This document shows positions 54,781 through 63,679 of a stretch of DNA of 64,000 nt, piece after piece. Made by a program: the position numbers and the translations under genes. The first letter of the stretch is position 1, and every line of letters starts with the position of its first letter. Under the pieces are notes generated by a model. It saw nothing but the letters and a program-made list of their open reading frames with translations, ran no database searches and was not told where the DNA came from. Origin of the DNA: Acanthosepion esculentum (taxonomy: Eukaryota > Mollusca > Cephalopoda > Sepiida > Sepiidae); contig OZ038517.1 of the NCBI GenBank assembly GCA_964036315.1, positions 55,056,788 through 55,120,787 of the forward strand, in the 5' to 3' direction.

Positions 54781-55590
54781 TATGTATGCATAATACATTC
54801 AGCATTTCGTTATACAGCGTCGAGAAAACAAATCTCCCAGCTGAGATTCATACATTTAATCAGTGCCTCTTATCAGGGTTAGAGTTCAGATATATGTAAT
54901 GATATGGAATGTTGATTTTCAAAGACGGCAGGCTCTCTCCTTGTTGGAAGTATCAGATAACCTCAATAAATATTGTCTTTGAACAACAAATTATTTGTAA
55001 ATAACAAAAAAAGCTGGAACGGTTAATAAAAGGTGATGGCTCCTTTCAAGTGCAAGCAGAAAAGTTCTCAGCCAGACCAGAGTGGTTTCCCGTTGAATTC
55101 TCCACGGTTTGAAATGCAGAGTTTTCTTTTTCTTAGAGTGGTTGTCATTCAAGGCTAAAGATTCCAGTTTACATTCTATTTAATCGCTAACTAATCATAT
55201 ATGCTCGTGATATTTTGATTTACCTGACCTAGTAGATCAACTAAACAAAGTCAAACACACAATGGAATTTACATACGAAATGGAAGAACGCATTTATAAT
55301 AAAATAGATTTTGTATTACACCGCTCTAGGCCCAATTAAAATATTTCTCAGGCCCATTTTTGGGCTTCAGTGTCCACGTTGAGAATCACTGGTTTAAGTG
55401 GAATTCTTTTTTTAACTGAATCAGTCAATTTTTTTATAAAAGACCATTTCCGAAATCTTCGATAATCAATTAGACATTTTGATCGTTGTTATTTCAAGAC
55501 AAATCAAAGCATAAACAAAGAATTATTCACGAAATTAAATAATTGATAAATTAATTAACAATTTTTTAGTATGGCGATAAAAAAAAGTAA
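54781..55590 (-). mobile_element. Mostly unassigned; decayed SINE-B (inverted) at 55045-55185
   Basis: GGTTTGAAATGCAGAGTTTT, CTTAGAGTGGTTGTCATTC, AAGGCTAAAGATTCCAG and ATTTAATCGCTAAC follow the inverted SINE-B order with high divergence. The remaining 670 bp is unassigned AT-rich DNA. Confidence 0.45.
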
Positions 55591-55596
55591 TCTTAC

Positions 55597-55633
55597 CTTG
55601 GAGACTTCTTTCGGGCTCGTTTGAGAAGCTCAG
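55597..55633 (-). other. Candidate 37-nt host microexon
   Basis: On the minus strand a T-rich tract (plus A-run 55641-55650) and TTTCAG precede CTGAGCTTCTCAAACGAGCC...TCTCCAAG, which is followed by GTAAGA. Acceptor and donor both match strong metazoan consensus. Two frames are open. The more gene-like one reads ELLKRARKKSP, with split codons at both ends (37 nt is 3n+1). The sequence matches no repeat family in the window. I cannot name the gene. A single exon cannot be proven by reading, and chance occurrence in 64 kb is possible. Confidence 0.4.
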
Positions 55634-55776
55634 CTGAAATGAAAAAAAAAATGAGATGAAATATAGTTTTTTTTCATGAGATTACACAGGGGCACGCAGA
55701 AATATGCGTGTATATATCAGGTGAGAAAAGAAGAGAATGAAGAAGACAATATAAAATCGTTTATTTTATTAAAAAA

Positions 55777-57255
55777 TTGAAATCATGTCTCATATACCAA
55801 CATCCAATCTCTCTCCCTACCGCTAGAACTGAGGCTATACTGAGTGATATGCGCATAACCCCGTCACTGGTTTCAGACATCATGCCCAAACTAGACTCCC
55901 ACAAGGCAAGCGGAGTTGACGGAATCCCAGCAGTCGTGATCCCGATCTGGCTCCAGTTCTCTCCGAACTCTACAACAGTTACCTCACTGCTTCCCGCATT
56001 CCAACTTGTTGGATGTCCTCCTCTGTACTTCCTGTTTTTAAAGAAATTTGGAAAACACTCTGACCCTTTAAATTATCGCCCTGTTAGTCTCTTACCGCTT
56101 TTCGGTAAAATATTCGAGGCTCTAATCAATGCTGAGGTGGTTAAGTATCTTACCTCTCACGACCTCTCGAACAAACAATATGGCTTCCCTTTCGCCAGGT
56201 CTACCGCTGATGTGTTCGCAGCCATCACTGAATTTGTATATCAAGCTCTTGATAATAACGGTGAATCTCGAGCTGTGGCTCTAGATATCTCGAAGGAGTT
56301 TGAAAAGGTCTTGACACGCTGGTCTTCTACGCAAGTGTTACAGGACGATTTTTAGATTTAATCTAATCGTTCCTCTCAAATCGTGAAATGAAAGTTGTTT
56401 TGAACGGGTTCGCTTCCAGGTCCTTTTACATGAACGCGGCTGAAATCTACACCGTTTCTGATCTTAATCAATGATCTTCCTGAAGTCATCAGTTCCCAAG
56501 TAGGCATTTATGCAGATGACACTACAATTTACTCCTGTCTCAATAGCAAATACGTCAGAACTGACAGAGTAAATCTGTCAGCTGCTCTCGAAAATGACCT
56601 CCAACGAGTTGTTAACTGGGGCAGAAAATGGCTTGTAAATTTTAAAGCCTCCAGAACAAAATAGCTCTCATTTAACTACCATAGAAAAACTTTTCAGCCA
56701 GCTATCAGCATGGCCGATGCTAGACTTCTGGAGAGCATACAACTGCGCCTTCTTGGCCGCATGTTTTCAACTGACTTGAAGTGTAACGACTACATCGAAT
56801 CAATAGCTGCATCTACTGCCAGGAATTTTGGGTCACTGCGTCGTACCAGGAAATTCTTCTCGTCAGAGTCCATCTTGCACATTTACAACTCTGCCATTCG
56901 TCTGTGCATTGAATACTGCTGCTATACCTGGCCTGGAACTCTTGCTATTCATTTTGATGTTCTTGGTAAAATCAAAAGAAGGATCTGCAATGTAATCGAT
57001 CCTAACCTGGCATCTCGACTTCAGTCATTTTCTCATCGATGTGATGTGGCTTCCCTCTGTCTTTTCTACAAATATTTTCATGGTAACCGCTCTGACGAAC
57101 TTTTATCCCTGGCGTCCCGACTACGTGAATTTAAGCGTGCTACTAGATTAGCTATCTGGGCCCCACACGTTTACTGACGAAATAGAAAAATGCAACCACC
57201 ACTTCTACTGCAACAGTTTCTTTTTCTCGCACTTTCTAGAACCGCACAGTGAGAA
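55777..57255 (+). mobile_element. LINE-A, longest copy: RT domain through C-terminus
   Basis: The frame 55777-56355 carries LDSHKASGVDGIPAVVI, DPLNYRPVSLLPLFGKIFEA, LSNKQYGFPFARSTADVFAA and SRAVALDISKEFEKV. These are RT motifs 0 to A, with the motif A Asp in LDIS. After shifts, VGIYADDTTIYSCLN places the catalytic YADD at 56509-56520 and DLQRVVNWGRKWLVNF follows. The frame 56710-57177 gives STARNFGSLRRTRKFF, ILHIYNSAIRLCIEYCCYTW, DVLGKIKRRICNVIDPNLAS and LCLFYKYFHGN. A last shift gives DEIEKCNHHFYCNSFFFSHF. The catalytic residues survive, but four or more frameshifts and a small deletion before YADD inactivate it. The endonuclease and ORF1 are missing (5' truncation). Most like Jockey/CR1-group LINEs. 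Confidence 0.85.
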
Positions 57256-57259
57256 TACC

Positions 57260-57423
57260 CGCAAATATGAATTGATTGGGGTGCTGAAAACTCATGCAAA
57301 GCCAAGCATACGTTTTGGAAGAGCTGAATACAGAGAACTGATGCACATTGTGTCTCCAAACGACCCTCCTCCGGTTTTGCATTCAAAACTATCCTTCTCC
57401 TATACCGGTTGCCAACCAAGGCT

Positions 57424-57426
<3 letters not shown>
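57260..57426 (-). mobile_element. SINE-B-related fragment (inverted), TA-ended
   Basis: GAAAACTCATGCAAAGCC, GAAGAGCTGAATACAGAGAA, CCGGTTTTGCATTCAAAACT, CTATACCGGTTGCCAACCAA GGCTA, then a TA run. It shares the GAAGAGC/CAAACGACC part with 28320-28410. Confidence 0.65.
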
Positions 57427-57427
<1 letters not shown>

Positions 57428-57478
<51 letters not shown>

Positions 57479-57547
57479 GAAATATAGTCTTAAAGTGTGC
57501 TATATTTATGGGATAAAGTGCTCAATATCAGAGATAGAGCGTGTTCA

Positions 57548-57607
<60 letters not shown>
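57428..57607. repeat. (TA)n - Rep-Z - (TA)n
   Basis: (TA)n 57430-57474 and 57553-57607 bracket AATATAGTCTTAAAGTGTGC, TATATTTATGGGATAAAGTG, CTCAATATCAGAGATAGAGC. This 70-bp Rep-Z block recurs at 63015 (direct) and 61183 (inverted). Confidence 0.85.
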
Positions 57608-57618
<11 letters not shown>

Positions 57619-57920
57619 TCAGAACAAAATATAAATTCTTTTCGTATTTCTAAATAAAAAAAGCATAAATCATTAGAAAATTTTGCTCATTTTTCATATT
57701 TCTAAATAAAAAAGTATAAATTGGAACAAAATGTAACTTAATTTAATATTTCTAAATAATAAAGCATAAAGCAAAAGAAAATGTAACTTTTCGTATTTCC
57801 AAATAATAAATGCATAAATCATTAGAAAATTCAGTATATTCTCATATTTCTAAATAAAAAGCATAAATTTGAACAAAATGTAAGTGCTTTATATATTTCC
57901 AAATACAAAAAAAAAGCATA
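57608..57920. repeat. About 50-bp minisatellite, six units
   Basis: GCATAAAT/GTATAAAT starts at 57612, 57663, 57714, 57764, 57812, 57861 and 57916. Each unit ends TATTTC(T/C)AAATAAAAA. Two unit types (GAACAAAAT and ATTAGAAAAT cores) alternate in part. A decayed Rep-Z-like GAGATTGAGCACTTTAACCC follows at about 57940. Confidence 0.85.
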
Positions 57921-58069
57921 AATCCTTCAATGTTCCCTGAGATTGAGCACTTTAACCCACGAATGCATCGGCTATAATGCATGTTAACTCTGAAGAGACA
58001 TGTCATTTCAGGATGTATTAAATGGCACAGAACTGTCAAAATTTGGGTGGCAGTCATTTTAAGAGAATT

Positions 58070-58270
58070 CATCTCATGTACCGCCCAGCTATGGATTAAA
58101 TAGTAAGACTTGTATCTTGAAAGTCATTGTTATTCTCAAAGAATCCTTAATACAATATTCACTCGCAAAAAGATAAAAATAACAATATTCTTACAATCGA
58201 AATAGGTTTTGGCTTTAAATAACCCATAAAGGGTTGATAAACCGTAAAACAATCAATCAAAAATTCTAGA
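58070..58270 (+). mobile_element. SINE-BX tail copy
   Basis: CCGCCCAGCTATGGATTAAA, TAGTAAGACTTGTATC, TTTTGGCTTTAAATAACCCA, GGGTTGATAAACCGTAAAAC. It is 3' truncated compared with 36660 and 43045. Confidence 0.65.
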
Positions 58271-58354
58271 AGAACTCTGAATTTCAAATGGTAGAGAATG
58301 TATTAGGAAACAATTCTGCGATCTTTCTGAAGAATTAAAATATATTTGACAGAT

Positions 58355-59340
58355 AATAAGGAAAAGGTATATGTGGAGAGACATGATCACATACGTTCTG
58401 AAAGGACTTGATATTTAAAAAAAAATGTAATAGTTACCAAAATTAAGCAAGCACAAAAATTTAAACATCTGGGAAGTGTTTTAAGAGAGGACGCAAAAAG
58501 AGCGACACTGAAATCCGAAGTCGCATTGGGATAGGGAAAGAAGCCTTACAAAATCTAAGCAAAGTATTAAGGAACAGGAAAAAATCGTTACAAACGAAGA
58601 AAAGAGTACTGTATGATGGACAATATCCGCACAAGTAAAGAAGGAACTTGACGCAACAGAAATATGGTTCTACAGAAGGATGTTGAGGATACCATGGTCT
58701 GAACATGAAGTTTTAGGGAAAATGGAATGAAAAAGGAAGCTTATACTTAACATCGGTGCAGTAATGGATAACGGCTCGGATTGAAGTATCGGAGAGCCGA
58801 GTTCGAATTCCAGTCGAATCCATTACTTTCACTTACATGCTAATACCCTTGAGAAAGGTATGAAACATCTTTTTCTCCACCCAGCTATGAGTAAATAGCA
58901 GGGCAGACCGGGTTCTATAGCCTTGGATGGCAACTGATCTACCCCAGAAAGAAATGGCAACCTACTGCGGGAAAAAATGATCGCCTAAGCGTGTATCACG
59001 CATGACACATAATTGATACTTAACATCAGAAGCAGACACTTGGAATTTCGAGGGCACATAATGAGGAAAGAGAGCTAGGAAAATTTGACACTCACAGGAC
59101 ATATTGAAGGCCAGAAAGACAGAGAGAAGTAGCGTATAACCTGCCTAACGAGCATGTGCAAATGGATCGCAGAATAGCGTTTAAGAGAGATAGAGAGAAA
59201 AGACAAAGTTTATTAAGAGGCACAAAGGAGAGAAAAGCCATGGATAGCCATGATCGCCAATGCCCTGAAGGGACACGACACATAGGAGAATTGTCTTTAA
59301 TTAAATCATTTCTTAAACTTTTGGGCAGCCGTGTTTCTTG
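58355..59340 (+). mobile_element. LINE-E copy split by SINE-A, preceded by a LINE-E scrap
   Basis: 58355-58420 encodes RYMWRDMITYVLKGLDI (family C-terminus). From 58427: VIVTKIKQAQKFKHLGSVLR EDAKRATLKSEVALG, LRNRKKSLQTKKRVLYDGQY, KKELDATEIWFYRRMLRIPW SEHEVLGKME, stop, KRKLILNI, then SINE-A (58755-59015), then RSRHLEFRGHIMRKES, stop, ENLTLTGHIEGQKDREK, stop, and KPWIAMIANALKGHDT. The two halves are exactly continuous once the SINE and one duplication are removed. Already inactive from stops and shifts. Confidence 0.85.
58755..59015 (+). mobile_element. SINE-A copy 5 with 12-bp target duplication
   Basis: 261 bp from GGTGCAGTAATGGATAACGG to CATGACACATAATTG. ATACTTAACATC precedes it at 58743-58754 and follows it at 59016-59027. 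The insertion lies inside a LINE-E reading frame, which fixes its exact ends. It is the reference copy for the family. Confidence 0.95.
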
Positions 59341-59736
59341 ATGTCCCATCTTCTATTTCGAAATAAGAAACTTGTGAACTATATACTCCATACTTGATTG
59401 GCAGTGACTCATATCTGATGTCTGGCGATTTGCTGAAAAAGCAAATTGCAGATTAATGCAGTAAGGTTGGGTTTATGTTTAGCAAATGACGATTATATAT
59501 AGAAACTTCTCAGTCATTCTTAACATATATAAGTGAGTTGTTCTGATGAAAATAGAATTCTTTACCGCCTACTTGGTCTAATTTAAAAAAGAAAACCAAA
59601 AGAAGAAATATAGAAAATAAATCCGTAACAAAGATACTTATTTCTAAAAGACGTTCGTCTAATTTTCAGAGCGTCGAAAGCAGGCTTGCAAACGGGACAA
59701 AGCTGAGATTGTTTCATTTATTTATGCAACCCCCAC

Positions 59737-59739
<3 letters not shown>
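59341..59739. other. No feature recognised
   Basis: Spacer between LINE-E and a TA tract. Nothing recognised. Confidence 0.45.

Positions 59740-59826
<87 letters not shown>
59740..59826. repeat. (TA)n microsatellite
   Basis: About 43 uninterrupted TA units, the longest in the window. Confidence 0.95.
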
Positions 59827-59834
<8 letters not shown>

Positions 59835-59964
59835 CATAGAGTGCATCTGTATAGGAAGAAAATGAATAAAAAGACTCAAGAGGAAAAACTATACTTAGCC
59901 GACGCATTTCGTCCTCGGAGGAATTTTATCAACGCAATGTAGGATTTATTTTGTTGCAAGTGTT

Positions 59965-60225
59965 TTTTTAAATTCATTTTTTAAATCGGTATCACCCCAT
60001 GCAAGGTAATAAAGCCACTAAAACATAGGATGTGGAAAAATTAGGAACAGAAACATTAATAATGATCGGGAGGGGAAAAAGTAATCAGGTGTACAATAGA
60101 TAGCGATTGAGATTGCATTTAAATTTTTGCAGATTAAAGCGTGCAGGAAAACATGGAAGGGAGTTCCACAAGTCAGAACTGCGTTGAGAATATTCTGTTA
60201 GCATAGTTACATCTTTTTATATACA
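59965..60225 (-). mobile_element. LINE-A 3' UTR and C-terminal scrap (inverted)
   Basis: T-rich start, GGTATCACCCCATGCAAGG, TAAAGCCACTAAAACATAGG, AATTAGGAACAGAAACATTA, GATTGAGATTGCATTTAAAT, GGGAGTTCCACAAGTCAGAA, TTCTGTTAGCATAG. It matches 42500-42720 closely. Sequence 60226-60780 shows no feature. Confidence 0.75.
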
Positions 60226-60782
60226 AAAACGAGGATGTCATTGGTTTATCAAGGCGTTTAAATTTGAGAAATTTGAGAACGTTCATGACTGGCCATCAGG
60301 TGGTTGAAAGGTACGTCAAAACATATGGAGGACACAAAGGGCCATAATTCAAAGTCGAGTAAAAAGTAAGCGAGAAATATTAAATAAATTCAGATTGTTA
60401 TGGTTTACGATGGATGTATATGTTGTACATCTTCTAAAACATGACGTGATGGATTTAACCGTTTTCTTTTGATTTTTCAATATATTTGTGGTCGTGTGTT
60501 TTGGTTTGCGAAAGTAGTAATTCTTTCAGGAAATGTAGGATTGGGAAAAATGGGGCGTAGATTTGTATTCTGTTAAGATTCGACGGCGGCAATATCAAGA
60601 ATTTTCCTTCTCAGTAAATTACTAACTCTTTTGATGAGTGAGTTATTTTTTAGAACAAAATGTGAACAAATTTATTTTTGTGCACGACTAATGTATTTGG
60701 TAAATTTATATATAAATATATGGTCGCTCTTGACATCATATATCAGTCAGCATGTATCTTTCAATACTGACGATGCAGATCT

Positions 60783-60933
60783 TTTTTCCCATTTCTTTCT
60801 GCGGTAGACCAGTTGCCATCCAAGGCTATAGAAACCGGACTGTCCTGGTATTTACCCATAGCTAGGGGAAGAAGAAGATGATTCATACCTTTCCCAAGAC
60901 TGGTATTCGAACTCAGTTCTCCGATTCCTCAAT
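60783..60933 (-). mobile_element. SINE-A copy 6 (inverted, internally deleted)
   Basis: TTTCTTTCTGCGGTAGACCA, GTTGCCATCCAAGGCTATAG, ATTTACCCATAGCTAGGGG, then CCCAAGACTGGTATTCGAAC TCAG. The roughly 35 bp normally between CCCAAGGG and the antisense B box are missing. It ends at (TA)n. Confidence 0.8.
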
Positions 60934-60970
60934 ATATATATATATATTTGGTTGGATTGATGTGACTTTT

Positions 60971-60986
60971 CACACACACACACACG

Positions 60987-61046
<60 letters not shown>
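60971..61046. repeat. (AC)n microsatellite
   Basis: About 37 AC units with two CG substitutions. Confidence 0.95.
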
Positions 61047-61049
<3 letters not shown>

Positions 61050-61179
61050 ACATTAAGTGTCTTGAGAAGGTAGTGCTGGCCTGGGTCAAGAGGGTGGCTG
61101 CTGGAAGATTATTTGACAGCAATCTTCAGGTTATGGTCTCAAGTTGGAAAAAGGATTACTGCCGCTTGGTCTTGAGCAA

Positions 61180-61258
61180 AGTGTCAACTTTTATATTTAC
61201 ATGCGCTATATCACTGATATTGAACACTTTTACCCATAAATATAGCATACCATAAAAG
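61180..61258 (-). repeat. Rep-Z copy (inverted)
   Basis: GTCAACTTTTATATTTACAT, GCGCTATATCACTGATATTG, AACACTTTTACCCATAAATA TAGC is the complement of the 57481 and 63015 blocks. Confidence 0.75.
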
Positions 61259-61276
61259 TATATTTTACAATATATA

Positions 61277-61461
61277 CAGTGTAACCCGGATATAAGAGAG
61301 TTGTCGGGACCGGAGAAGAAGTCTCTTATATCCGGGTTTGTCTTATATCCGGGTTTGGTCTATTATATATACATTAACACAGGCTCTAATTTGGGACCAG
61401 AGAAAATCTCTTATATTCGGGTTTCTATTATATCCGGGTCTCTTATATCAGGGTTACACTG
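61277..61461. mobile_element. MITE, 185 bp, CAGTGTAACCC(G/T)GATATAAGAGA ends
   Basis: The left end CAGTGTAACCCGGATATAAG (after TA) is complementary to the right end. Internal CTTATATCCGGGTTT motifs occur in both orientations four to five times. The TA duplication at the right has become TG. This is typical of a small pogo/mariner-type MITE. Confidence 0.8.
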
Positions 61462-61464
61462 TGG

Positions 61465-61495
<31 letters not shown>

Positions 61496-61498
61496 GTT

Positions 61499-61700
61499 TA
61501 ACGTTCTTTTTATAGATACAAATATTTAAGCAAATGCTCTGTTTTATAATAAACAGTATTAAATACCATTTACCGACCTGAATGTCCGAGAAATTTTTAT
61601 AGAAAATTTTCGCTCTCCAACAGGAATCGAACCTGTATCCTATACTGAACCATCATTTCGCGTGATGTGCCTTAACCTTTCGGCCACAGAGCAGCGTCTG
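61499..61700 (-). mobile_element. SINE-C, tRNA-Ser-like, left arm of an inverted pair
   Basis: Complement: GCTCTGTGGCCGAAAGGTTA AGGC (A box), ACATCACGCGAAATGATGG (anticodon-arm-like, CGA in the loop), a variable-arm-like segment, ATACAGGTTCGATTCCTGTT (B box/T arm), then a tail ending GAGCATTTGCTTAAATA, AACGTTAAACATAATATATA. The long variable region and the A box fit a serine tRNA origin. U33 is changed to G and the acceptor stem pairs poorly, so it is not a working tRNA. Confidence 0.75.
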
Positions 61701-61808
61701 GTTAGCAAGGTCGATTTTACTATCTTTAAACTTAAATCTTCCATGACTCTCTTCTATTCATATCTGCTCTAGCGTATCAGATGTAAACAAATGACGTCAT
61801 ATATTATA

Positions 61809-62098
61809 GAATTGGACATAGTCCGACAATTTATTTAAAACATTTATATATTTATCTGTGGCCGAAAGGTTAAGGCACATCACGCGAAATGATGGTTCCG
61901 TATAGGATACAGGTTCGATTCCTGTCGGAGAGCGAAAATTTTCTATGAAAATTTCTCGGACATTCAGGCCGGTAAATGTTATTTAATACTGTTTATTATA
62001 AAACAGAGCATTTGCTTAAATACTTGTATCTATAAAAAGAACGTTAAACATAATATATATAAATGTCTTTAAATAAATTGTCGGACTATGTCCAATTC
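61809..62098 (+). mobile_element. TIR-bounded unit enclosing the right SINE-C
   Basis: GAATTGGACATAGTCCGACA...TTTATTTAAAACATTTATAT at 61809-61850 is inverted at 62057-62098, and both ends touch TA. Inside, 61855-62050 is a SINE-C copy about 97% identical to the inverted copy at 61499-61700 (about six differences in 196 bp). It resembles a TA-target MITE that contains a SINE. Confidence 0.75.
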
Positions 62099-62102
62099 TA
62101 AA

Positions 62103-62142
<40 letters not shown>

Positions 62143-62457
62143 AGCCAGCCTTCCCTGACGATCCGCCTAGGTGAAACCTTAGTCTGGCTCTCTAGGTTTA
62201 TTGGGTTTGCTCTACTTACTGTATTGAGCACTTTATTTAGTTAGTTGCGTATTCGTATCGGTTTTTTTTCTTCTTTGGGCTTTGGACCTGTATGCTGAAC
62301 GATTGTTTTCGACAGGCGTTCATGTCCTTGGCTCTTTCTTTTCTTTTTATACCTTTTTTTCCTTCGATATTGATTTGATTTTTTGTAAATCAAGAAACCG
62401 AAGGTTTTCCGAAACAAGTGTAGTTACTTCTATTTATAAGATTACTACTACTACTAC

Positions 62458-62496
<39 letters not shown>

Positions 62497-62591
62497 AGAT
62501 CACATGAGAAATTATCTAAAAATCTAAATCAAAGCACCTTGCCTGTCTTTATCAATGAAATGTGCATGAAAATAGGATGGTGCCTAAATAC

Positions 62592-62669
<78 letters not shown>

Positions 62670-62670
62670 G
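62099..62670. repeat. (TA)n, (GTTA)n and unassigned DNA
   Basis: (TA)n 62104-62121, (GTTA)n 62122-62142, a GAGCCAGCCTTCCCTGACG...AGTCTGGCTC imperfect inverted repeat (62142-62192), (TA)n 62463-62492 and 62595-62662. No gene was recognised in between. Confidence 0.7.
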
Positions 62671-62674
62671 GGAC

Positions 62675-62915
62675 CATATTTTCATTCCAACATGTTTGCT
62701 TCATTGAATAATATGCATATTTTGTGTCTACTTTTTTTCAGACTGCTCCTTTCCAGTTGTCTAATCAGCTTCTTTATGTTAAGATGAAATGTATCACGGC
62801 CCCTTCCTTCATGAATTTCATCTCAACATCAAGAAACTGATTAGACAACTGGAAAGGATCAGTCTAAAAAATAATGTGTATATTATTCAATAAAACATGT
62901 TTGAATGAAGATATG
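62675..62915. repeat. About 110-bp-arm palindrome between (TA)n tracts
   Basis: 62675-62790 is an imperfect complement of 62815-62915. The best-conserved part is CTTTCCAGTTGTCTAATCAG with its complement. The loop is about 24 nt, and (TA)n lies on both outer sides (62595-62662, 62921-62971). No coding. Confidence 0.85.
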
Positions 62916-62978
<63 letters not shown>

Positions 62979-63014
62979 ATAGACGCGCGCGCGTGTGTAT
63001 ATGTGTGTGAGAGA

Positions 63015-63110
63015 GAAAATATAGTTTTAAGGTGTGCTATATTTATTGGCTAACGTGCTCAATATCAGGGATAGAGCCTATGTACACATAAAAGTCAACA
63101 TTGAAGTCAA
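63015..63110 (+). repeat. Rep-Z copy
   Basis: AAATATAGTTTTAAGGTGTG, CTATATTTATTGG, GTGCTCAATATCAGGGATAG AGCC. It lies downstream of a (TA)n/(CG)n/(TG)n run (62921-63010). Confidence 0.75.
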
Positions 63111-63600
63111 CGCCCGAAGGCGACAGTTTGTTTCATGCTGAACACAATCGTAAGGCCATATAAGACCCCCAGCAGTGTTGAAACAAAATTGCAACATTTG
63201 TCGTGTTCTTATGACATGCATATGTTATAGATTTGAATAAATATTATTAGCTCTGCTTGGTATTGAGCACTCATTTAAGAATAGTGTTTTTGGTTACTGG
63301 AATTTTATTCCATGTGTACCAAGCGTGTACTTAAATATATTTTCATAATAATTCATCATGTTTACAGCTAGAATTCTCAACACACACATGCAGAAAAATA
63401 TTGGACGGCCGTTTCGTCCTTTTTCTGAGAATCGAATTCGGACAGTTACGATACGACGCAAGCATCATTGGGCTAGCAGGCTACGGTGACGAAGCGGAAA
63501 CTAAGTTACTAGAGTATATATATATATATGTATGTATATATATATGTGTGTGTGTGTCTTTGCTCCAGTATGCTACACACTCTTTTCCATAACAGAGATG
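63111..63600. other. No gene recognised
   Basis: Contains a short TA/TG run (63515-63558). Short plus frame 63401-63515 not recognised. Confidence 0.45.
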
Positions 63601-63679
63601 TGCACATGAAATGAAACAAGAGGTGAAAAATATTTTAAGAGAGAGAAGGTCACAGTAACTAAGGTATTCATGAAGAGAA

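Noticed and set aside
61609..61930. Two possible serine tRNA genes
   Set aside because: A and B boxes and an anticodon-like loop are present, but U33 is replaced by G, the acceptor stem pairs poorly, and each is followed by the SINE-C tail.
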